DNA of 41,491 bases, taken from contig NZ_AHZC01000255.1 in NCBI RefSeq assembly GCF_000247475.1, positions 1-41,491 of the forward strand, given 5' to 3'. The notes under the pieces are model-generated. The model saw only the letters and a list, made by a program, of their open reading frames with translations. It made no database searches and was not told where the DNA came from. The position numbers and the translations under genes were made by a program. This document shows positions 35,856-41,491 of this stretch, one piece after another (the stretch's first letter is position 1; every line of letters starts with the position of its first letter). The stretch is from Rhizobium sp. PDO1-076. GTDB taxonomy: Bacteria > Pseudomonadota > Alphaproteobacteria > Rhizobiales > Rhizobiaceae.

Positions 35856-36926
35856 CTAGGCCGAGAGCCTCCACATCCGCACACGACCTGTGCCACGCAA
35901 TTCCGTTTCCTCGAGAGGGTCGCAAACAAATTTTGGTCCAAGCAGTTGGTGAGTTGCATCCGAAATACGGATCTCATCGGGCTCCGCGGACGTTTGAATG
36001 CGTGAGGCGAGATTAACGGTCTCGCCCCAAAGGTCGTAGGCGAACCGCCTTTTGCCGATGACGCCAGCGACGATTGGTCCGGAGTGAATTCCAATTCTGA
36101 GTCTTAGCGGTTCTCCTGCGAAGCGTTCGCGCTTAACCGCCTTGCGCAGTTCGAGTGCATAGCGCGCGAGAGCATTTGCGTGATCGGATCGTGCGAGGGG
36201 TAGCCCGGCGACCACCATCACACAATCGCCGATTGTCTTGATCTTTTCACAGCCGTATCGTTCCGATAGCCGATCCGCCGTCTTGAAGAAGTAATTCAAC
36301 ATGGCGAGCGTTGTCACGGCTCCGACGCTCCGCGTTCTTTCCGTAAAACCGACGATGTCGGCAAAAAGCACACTCACCTCTGCGTGGTTGTCGGCAATTT
36401 TCTTGTTAGCCTTCAACCGCTCCGCAATCGACGCCGGAAGGATGTTGAGGAGTAGGGATTCGGCGCGCTGGTATTCACGCGACAGTCCCTCCTGGCTCTT
36501 CCTCAACGCCTCGTTCGTCGATTGCAGTTTCTCGTTGAGTTGACGCTCCCTCTCTTCCAGGAGGGTCATTTCATAAGCCTTCTGTTGAAGCCGCTGCTTG
36601 TTGTCGCGTTCGGCAGTGGTGTCAAGAAAGAGCAGCCACACGCAGGCATTGCCGGTAAAAAGATGAAGGTCCGCGACACGCCCGTTGGGCAGCTCGACCA
36701 TGGCCATATGACATGGGAGCTCCGGGCAAGGCAGCAAACCTTCCATGAATTCAAGCTGATCGGCAACAGGCTTGCCAATGCAAAGCGATGAGAGCCCGTA
36801 ATGTTCAACATTTCCGCCCTTGGCAGCTATGCAAAGCCGGGCGTCAATTTTCAGATATGCGACAGAGTGCTCATTATAGAAGAAATCATAAATCCAGCTT
36901 CCGACTTCTCTTGGCAATCTACGCAT
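35856..36926 (-). CDS. Class III adenylate cyclase with N-terminal PAS-like domain and coiled-coil linker
   Basis: 356 residues. Residues ~18-105 look like a PAS-type sensor (YLKIDARLCIAAKGGNVEHY ... CVWLLFLDTTAERDNKQ). About 108-160 is a coiled coil leading to the cyclase domain (~183-356). The catalytic set is complete: metal-binding D190 (FADIVGF) and D234 (TIGD), adenine-selecting K230 and D298 (YDLWGETVN), and N305 and R309 for the transition state. The Lys/Asp pair indicates ATP rather than GTP. There is no membrane helix, so it is cytoplasmic. It begins 3 bp after the GTPase gene and is the last gene of the four-gene cassette. A GTPase-controlled cyclase is suggested by context only. 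Confidence 0.9.
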   Translation of the reverse strand: MRRLPREVGSWIYDFFYNEHSVAYLKIDARLCIAAKGGNVEHYGLSSLCIGKPVADQLEFMEGLLPCPELPCHMAMVELPNGRVADLHLFTGNACVWLLFLDTTAERDNKQRLQQKAYEMTLLEERERQLNEKLQSTNEALRKSQEGLSREYQRAESLLLNILPASIAERLKANKKIADNHAEVSVLFADIVGFTERTRSVGAVTTLAMLNYFFKTADRLSERYGCEKIKTIGDCVMVVAGLPLARSDHANALARYALELRKAVKRERFAGEPLRLRIGIHSGPIVAGVIGKRRFAYDLWGETVNLASRIQTSAEPDEIRISDATHQLLGPKFVCDPLEETELRGTGRVRMWRLSA

Positions 36927-36929
36927 GGT

Positions 36930-37421
36930 CTATGCGGTGACCATCGAGGCAAGCTGATGAAACGCATCATCAACATGTTCACCCGAAAGCGCACTTGTCA
37001 GATAGATTTGCCATCCAAGTTGCCTGAATTCGTCAATCTCACGATCCGATATTGCCCACCGATCTCTCAGGTCGGATTTGTTGAACAGCAGTACGAACGG
37101 CATGGCGCCGAATTCGGCCTCGACCCGCTCGCGCAGAGTGAGCGCCACCGCAAGAGTTGCGGCGCGGGTGCCATCGGCGACAAGCACAAGCCCGGTCGCA
37201 CCCCTCACATTGCTGACGCGGAAGGAACCGATGTCGTCTTCGCCGGCCAAATCCCACAAAATCAGATCCACGGTTCTGTTCGGGAGTGCGACACTCTTCT
37301 TGTCGATTTTCACGCCCACCGTGGTCAAGTAGGTATCTGAAAAGATGCTTTGCACAAATCTGCGCACCAGACTCGTCTTTCCGACGGAGAAGCCACCCAA
37401 CATGCAGATCTTCTTTTGCAA
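36930..37421 (-). CDS. Small Ras/Rab-like GTPase
   Basis: 163 residues, from a TTG start at 37421 with CGGAG 8 bp upstream; the inner ATG (residue 7) would remove the first beta strand before the P-loop. All five G motifs are visible: P-loop GGFSVGKTS (9-17), switch I Thr 33/34 (YLTTVGVKI), switch II D57-L-A-G60-E61, NKSD (114-117) and SAL (143-145). Residue 61, Gln in Ras and Rab, is Glu. There is no C-terminal prenylation Cys or membrane helix. Bacterial Ras-like GTPases such as MglA act with roadblock/longin-fold partners. The gene begins 15 bp after the OmpA-family gene and ends 3 bp before the cyclase gene. Confidence 0.9.
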   Translation of the reverse strand: MQKKICMLGGFSVGKTSLVRRFVQSIFSDTYLTTVGVKIDKKSVALPNRTVDLILWDLAGEDDIGSFRVSNVRGATGLVLVADGTRAATLAVALTLRERVEAEFGAMPFVLLFNKSDLRDRWAISDREIDEFRQLGWQIYLTSALSGEHVDDAFHQLASMVTA

Positions 37422-37436
37422 CTTCCCAGCTCCGCA

Positions 37437-40094
37437 CTACTCCAAGCTTATCGTAATCGAAACCCGGCGATTGGTGGAGCTCCCCGTTCGACTATTTTCA
37501 GGCACCACCGGTTCAAAAGTGCCAGCACCCCGAACCACCAGCAGCTCCGGCGCGACACCGCGCTTGTTGAGCAGCGCACGAACCGTCTCGGCGCGGGAAG
37601 CACTGATCGACACGTTGGCCGTCTCACGGCCCGTGGCGTCCGCATGGCCGGTCAACATGAACCGCGCTGTTGCGCCTGACTTTCGGGCCTTTTGGGCGAA
37701 TTCCTTTATCTGATCCGCCAACCTGTCGAGGACCGGCGTCTGCTCTGGTCCCGGCACAGCCTTGCCGGAATAGAAGAAAATATCGGTCGCCTGGATGGCC
37801 TCTCTCAAATAATTGAGTTCTGCAAGGTTCAACTCACGCAGTTGCGAGACATCCAGAACCACGCCGTCCGCCGAAAGTTGCTCCGCGGCGGCCCGCGCAC
37901 GGTTGATCCAGTTGGCAGGGGCCTCACCCTCGGCAACGAGGCGACCCTGGACGATGGAAAGCAGAACAGATTCGGGCGGAGCCAGCGACGCCGTCAGCCG
38001 CTTCAACACGAACTCCGGTTCAAGGCTCTGATAGAATTGCCATCGCGAATGAACTCGGGCGGGATCGACCTGCGTTCCTGATAGCAGCGACTGCGGGTCG
38101 GCGCCGAGCGGGTCTCTCAGGCCGGAAATGTAGAATTGGCCGCCCCTCGCCGTTTGTTCAGCGACGATGATGCCTGGCTGGGCCACGAGCCGCGACACAT
38201 AGGCTTGCCAGCGCTCCGCCGCGCGGGCTTCTGGGCTCATGTCACGAACCTTGGAGATGTCGAATTCCGGCCCGCCTGCCGAAAGCTGGCGGGCCGCAGC
38301 ACGCGCCCGTTCTATCCAGGTATCGGGAGCCTCGCCCTCGGCAACGATGCGACCCTCGACGATCGAAAGCAGAACAGATTCGGGCGGAGCCAGCGACGCC
38401 GTCAGCCGCTTCAACACGAACTCCGGCTCAAGGCTCTGATAGAATTGCCATTGCGAATGAACCTGGGCGGGATCGACCTGCGTTCCGGACAACAACGACT
38501 GCGGGTCGGTGGCAAGCGGGTCTCTCAGGCCGGAAACGTAAAATTGTCCTCCCCTCGCCGTTTGTTGGGCAACGATAATGCCGGGCTGGGCCTCGAGCCG
38601 CGACACATAGGCTTGCCAGCGCTCCGCCGCGCGGGCTTCTGGGCTCACGTCACGTACCTTGGAGATGTCGAATTCCGGTCCGCCTGCCGAAAGCTGGCGG
38701 GCCGCAGCACGCGCCCGTTCTATCCAGGTATCGGGAGCCTCGCCCTCGGCAACGATGCGACCCTCGACGATCGAAAGCAGAACAGATCCGGGTGGAGCCA
38801 GCGACGCCGTCAGCCGCTTCAACACGAACTCCGGCTCAAGGCTCTGATAGAATTGCCATTGCGAATGAACCTGGGCGGGATCGACCTGCGTTCCGGACAA
38901 CAACGACTGCGGGTCGGTGGCAAGCGGGTCTCTCAGGCCGGAAATGTAGAATTGGCCGCCGTACACCTTTTGTTCGGCAACGATAATGCCCGCCTGAGCC
39001 TCCAGTCGCGACACATAGGCCTGCCAGCGCTGCCCGGATTGCCAGGAAAGAAAGAGCCAAACGGCAGCCGGGATCGAAACCAGCAGGACTGCAGCCACCA
39101 CCAGCCACGGAAATCCCTGCTGTGAGTCCTCCTGCTTCATGTCAACGCAGGTCTGCAGCCGTGTTTCTATGCCAACCAACTGAGAGTTGTCGCCGTCAAA
39201 CTGCTCCAAAGCTAGCGCGTATTCATCATGGATTCGAAGCAACACATCGCGAACTATTTCATGCAGTTCCTCTGGCGGATTTCCCCGGATCACCGCAACC
39301 AAGGTCGCAAACGGTCCCACTTCCGACCAGAGACGAAGCTCCCCGAAGCGGATCGTGTCCAGGCCGCTCTGTTCTTTCTCGTGAAATGAGTCTTTCACAA
39401 AGTCCTGAATGGCACTGAGCATCGAGGAAATGAGTTGGGGATCCTCGCTCGTTGCATTATCGGCAGTTACATGCGCGATCAAAAGCCCCGATTTTCGGTT
39501 GATGAGGAAGACATGTTCTACCCGATAGACGAGGGAATGCTTCAGGACGACTTCCGAGAAGCTGGCACCAGTTCTCCAGGATTCAAATCTCCACTTCAGT
39601 CCATGCCAGGTAAATATATGCCTTAAAGTTTCATTCAGGGACTGAAAGGTCTGGTCGATCTTTTCCCCGATCGACTTGCGAATTGCCGGCAGAAACACCG
39701 GGTACAATATATCCGTCAGCGTACCCGGGCTCTTCTGGATCGACCGTTGCACAGCCCTCTCTACGGCTGGCGCAAGGGCCTCGCCGAGTTGCACATGAGG
39801 CGCCCGTGCGGTTGCACTGGGAAGAACGCCGCCCACTGCGTCCGCAAACTGCTCAGCTTCGCCCAGCAGATGCGTAACGCGTGAAAGCTCAGAAATTTCG
39901 CGGCCGACCAGCAACTGGCGCAGCGTTTCCATGCGATGGTCGGAGGCTGGAACATCATCGAAACGCGCATGATGTTCCGGATCGACGTTCCGGGCAATTT
40001 CGACCAAAAGAAGGGCCAGAGCCGCGCGATCGATTTCGGTATCGATCGAGGCGGCGCTTTGAGGAAGCCTGATTGGGTCGAGGCTCGACGTCAA
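37437..40094 (-). CDS. Inner-membrane OmpA-family protein with cytoplasmic domain and three 136-residue repeats
   Basis: 885 residues from a TTG start at 40094; no ATG is found before residue 54. Residues 1-326 have no signal and are probably cytoplasmic. Within them, about 190-310 (YRVEHVFLINRKSGLLIAHV ... ATLVAVIRG ... LRIHDEYALAL) has the beta-beta-alpha layout of longin/roadblock domains. One helix follows (about 329-350, WLVVAAVLLVSIPAAVWLFL). Three near-identical repeats occupy 356-491, 492-627 and 628-763. The last ~115 residues are an OmpA/MotB peptidoglycan-binding domain (LTGHADATGRE...SRAETVRALL). The protein could link the cell wall to cytoplasmic partners such as the GTPase encoded next. 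It starts 7 bp after the coiled-coil gene. Confidence 0.82.
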   Translation of the reverse strand: MTSSLDPIRLPQSAASIDTEIDRAALALLLVEIARNVDPEHHARFDDVPASDHRMETLRQLLVGREISELSRVTHLLGEAEQFADAVGGVLPSATARAPHVQLGEALAPAVERAVQRSIQKSPGTLTDILYPVFLPAIRKSIGEKIDQTFQSLNETLRHIFTWHGLKWRFESWRTGASFSEVVLKHSLVYRVEHVFLINRKSGLLIAHVTADNATSEDPQLISSMLSAIQDFVKDSFHEKEQSGLDTIRFGELRLWSEVGPFATLVAVIRGNPPEELHEIVRDVLLRIHDEYALALEQFDGDNSQLVGIETRLQTCVDMKQEDSQQGFPWLVVAAVLLVSIPAAVWLFLSWQSGQRWQAYVSRLEAQAGIIVAEQKVYGGQFYISGLRDPLATDPQSLLSGTQVDPAQVHSQWQFYQSLEPEFVLKRLTASLAPPGSVLLSIVEGRIVAEGEAPDTWIERARAAARQLSAGGPEFDISKVRDVSPEARAAERWQAYVSRLEAQPGIIVAQQTARGGQFYVSGLRDPLATDPQSLLSGTQVDPAQVHSQWQFYQSLEPEFVLKRLTASLAPPESVLLSIVEGRIVAEGEAPDTWIERARAAARQLSAGGPEFDISKVRDMSPEARAAERWQAYVSRLVAQPGIIVAEQTARGGQFYISGLRDPLGADPQSLLSGTQVDPARVHSRWQFYQSLEPEFVLKRLTASLAPPESVLLSIVQGRLVAEGEAPANWINRARAAAEQLSADGVVLDVSQLRELNLAELNYLREAIQATDIFFYSGKAVPGPEQTPVLDRLADQIKEFAQKARKSGATARFMLTGHADATGRETANVSISASRAETVRALLNKRGVAPELLVVRGAGTFEPVVPENSRTGSSTNRRVSITISLE
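37806..39029 (-). repeat. Three tandem 408-bp coding repeats
   Basis: Copies run 39029-38622, 38621-38214 and 38213-37806, exactly 136 codons each, each starting RWQAYVSRL. Copies one and two are almost identical in DNA (I count two changes across about 200 bases around 38341-38540 versus 38751-38948), while copy three drifts towards its end. The exact period keeps the frame. This suggests recent expansion or gene conversion. The encoded unit may be BON-like (xVLLSIVEGRIVAEGEAP). Confidence 0.93.
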
Positions 40095-40101
40095 GTTCCT
40101 A

Positions 40102-40767
40102 TCAACTCACTTTCCAGCTACGTTCCGAGTTGCCATTGCTGCCGCCGTGATCCTGATTTATGCATTTTGCAACCTCGACAAACAGGCCAGCCAGAAGATT
40201 CCTGTCGGTCTTGACGTGATTGAGATCGGAGAACATTTTCTCCATAAGCATCTGAATGCTTTCGTTCTTTTGCTTGATTTCCTCACGCAGCAAATGATCG
40301 ATGCGATTCATCCGGTCCGCAACGTCACGCTCAAGCTCGCTCAATTGATCCGACAACGCGCGCACCTGCTTTTCAAGTGCCTGATTTTGCTCGCGAAGAT
40401 TTCGGTCAATCTCCTTGTCTGCCTCGGCTCGCGCATCTTTTTCGCTCCGCAATTGCGCCGCGAGCGACTCGACCTGCTTCTTTGCATTTGACTCGTAGGT
40501 TTCAAGATTGCGCTTGGCTTCGGATTCGACATCCTTGAAGCGCTGCAGGAACCGTTCTTCAAGCTTGGAAAAGCGGCGGTCATAGTCCTGCATCTGGTTG
40601 CCGAACAGCAGATCGCGTATCTTGTCGACACCTACAGCGTCACCGGAGATCCCGCCCTCGCGGGCTTGGGCCGCCATGAAGTTCAGCCCGTTTCCCTCAA
40701 TAGTACCTATCAGACTTTCATCCGCCTTACTCGTAGAAGAAGCGGTAATCGAAGGCTCCTTTGCCAT
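40102..40767 (-). CDS. Cytoplasmic coiled-coil protein of the GTPase/cyclase cassette
   Basis: 221 residues from ATG 40767, which has GGAGGG 8 bp upstream; the open frame reaches 40860 but the extra part is not supported. After a Ser/Thr-rich head comes DKIRDLLFGNQMQDYDRRFSK at about residues 49-69, a short block I associate with a widespread but uncharacterised group of bacterial coiled-coil proteins. Long heptad-bearing helices follow (about 70-200: LEERFLQRFKDVESEAKRNL..., LREQNQALEKQVRALSDQLS). There is no signal or membrane helix. As first gene of the cassette it may be a cytoplasmic scaffold for the OmpA-type protein or GTPase; function unknown. Confidence 0.8.
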   Translation of the reverse strand: MAKEPSITASSTSKADESLIGTIEGNGLNFMAAQAREGGISGDAVGVDKIRDLLFGNQMQDYDRRFSKLEERFLQRFKDVESEAKRNLETYESNAKKQVESLAAQLRSEKDARAEADKEIDRNLREQNQALEKQVRALSDQLSELERDVADRMNRIDHLLREEIKQKNESIQMLMEKMFSDLNHVKTDRNLLAGLFVEVAKCINQDHGGSNGNSERSWKVS

Positions 40768-41007
40768 GCCTATATCCCTCCATTTGAACACGTGCCACAG
40801 TGCAACCCCGTTCACAGGGAAGAATGTCAGCAAAACAGCTGGCCCACAAGCCGGAATCATCTTGACCTAGACTGATTCATATTGCAGCCCCTTCAAGCCG
40901 ATTCGCGACGCAGTCGAGCGCTCATACCAGCTGTCGGTAAGTGTGGCCTCATGGGGATTCCCAACGGCCGACGAATCTGAACCTCTGGCGCAAACAGGAG
41001 GTTTGCG

Positions 41008-41195
41008 ATGGGTTCGGCGCTTTCATTGCGGTCGGATTTCGACGGGGGGGCCAGGTTACGGCGCCTAGCTCGCCAGACACGCGATGCCGATCAGGCGCGG
41101 CGGCTTGTTTCGCCCGCATCGATCTATGATGGTGGCTCACGCAGCGATGCAGTTCGGCTCGGTCGCGTGACGGTTCAGATCGTGCGCGACTGGGT
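41008..41195 (+). mobile_element. IS630-family transposase, N-terminal fragment
   Basis: From ATG 41008 (AGGAGG upstream) about 63 residues match the start of rhizobial IS630 transposases: MGSALSLRSDFDGGARLRRL, then ARQTRDADQARRL and the helix-turn-helix SIYDGGSRSDAVRLG...QIVRDWV. The usual next block (LRFNARGPDGL) is missing and unrelated sequence takes over at about 41195. The DDE catalytic domain is lost, so the element is dead. Its outer end upstream of the ATG was not located. Confidence 0.75.
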
Positions 41196-41403
41196 TGCAG
41201 AAGGGGATCTAGTCCACGCCAGGAATAGCGTCAACGCTAGCCTCATCTGCTTAGTGACGGCTGTAGACAACGACTTCATTCACTGCCGGCGCATTACCAC
41301 GCAGCAGACCTACTTATTTAATCGAACAGCGGGCTTTTCTATTGTGCCCAAGACTCTCTCGAAAACTGGAGGGAGATTGGGGCTCAGGTCACAGGTGACC
41401 TGA
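41196..41403 (+). other. Reading frame continuing from the IS630 fragment into unknown sequence
   Basis: The transposase frame stays open for ~69 codons beyond the junction (VAEGDLVHARNSVNASLICL, then TAVDNDFIHCRRITTQQTYLFN) and reads plausibly as protein. It may be the remnant of a gene truncated by the insertion, or chance. No family was recognised. Confidence 0.3.
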
Positions 41404-41408
41404 GCCCC
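41379..41408. terminator. Perfect 14-bp inverted repeat, terminator-like
   Basis: GGGGCTCAGGTCAC and its exact complement flank AG. The GC-rich stem would be very stable. On the plus strand it is followed by TGCATTTCTTCC, only weakly T-rich, so it could also be a mobile-element end or protein-binding site. Confidence 0.5.
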
Positions 41409-41416
41409 TGCATTTC

Positions 41417-41490
41417 TTCCAGCTTAGCCGCTCTCGGAAACGCAATAACCGCCCCCATCAGATGGGAGCGGTTATTGATTTACGCTGGAA
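41417..41490. repeat. Nested palindrome at the right edge
   Basis: An inner hairpin (41444-41476, AATAACCGC...GCGGTTATT, 15 paired bases with one C-A mismatch around a short loop) lies within outer 7-base arms TTCCAGC (41417-41423) and GCTGGAA (41484-41490). Candidates are an element terminus, a REP-like unit or a bidirectional terminator. The window ends one base later. Confidence 0.5.
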
Positions 41491-41491
41491 C

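Noticed and set aside
37806-39029. CRISPR-like or satellite array
   Set aside because: The repeat unit is 408 bp, coding and in frame, with no spacers.
38136-39125. 329-residue plus-strand frame with internal repeats
   Set aside because: Its repeats merely mirror the 408-bp repeats of the OmpA-family gene on the other strand.

Overview
The window looks like a Rhizobiaceae-type alphaproteobacterial chromosome or large replicon (Rhizobium/Agrobacterium/Ensifer-like). The grounds are high-GC coding with tightly overlapping operons, a thiC-thiO-thiS-thiG-thiE order behind a THI-box leader as in Rhizobium etli, abundant ABC/TRAP uptake genes, and IS66 and IS630 remnants. This is inferred from gene content; no taxonomic marker is present. 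No tRNA, rRNA or CRISPR array was seen.

Layout. (1) 1-8218 (+): an alginate-type polysaccharide modification and transit operon: AlgI C-terminus, AlgJ-like, small Sel1-like protein, AlgX-like, AlgF-like, a 915-residue Sel1-repeat protein, and an AlgL-family lyase-like protein lacking the catalytic His of Pseudomonas AlgL. (2) 8662-9138 (-): a stand-alone cheW. (3) 9361-16848 (-): gntR-dctP-dctQ-dctM-idnD/lgoD-like-uxuA-uxuB, a TRAP-fed hexonate/hexuronate operon leading to 2-keto-3-deoxygluconate, with an FCD-type operator in front of gntR. (4) 16962-18110 (-): an HPP-CBS membrane protein. (5) 18268-22924 (+): TPP riboswitch and thiCOSGE. (6) 23050-25336 (-): a flavin-binding PNPOx-like protein and an MmgE/PrpD protein. 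(7) 25449-34899 (+): two sister LysR regulators, then an operon of peptide-type ABC permeases, a fused double ATPase, a beta-lactamase-fold serine hydrolase, the binding protein and an AbgB-like M20 amidohydrolase. A nested dyad-symmetric operator precedes it. (8) 35004-41491: an accessory region. A truncated IS66 end abuts a frameshifted, truncated jetA-like (Wadjet defence) fragment. Next comes a four-gene minus-strand cassette (coiled-coil protein, inner-membrane OmpA protein with triplicated repeats, Ras-like GTPase, class III adenylate cyclase), then an IS630 transposase fragment and two strong palindromes.

The best candidate for an undescribed system is the four-gene cassette at 35856-40767. 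Its genes are 3-15 bp apart. A cytoplasmic region that may be longin/roadblock-like is joined through one membrane helix to three 136-residue periplasmic repeats and a peptidoglycan-binding OmpA domain. A Ras-like GTPase with Glu in place of the switch II Gln and an adenylate cyclase are encoded directly downstream. I read it as a possible envelope-sensing GTPase-to-cAMP relay in a defence/mobile-element neighbourhood; that reading is inference.
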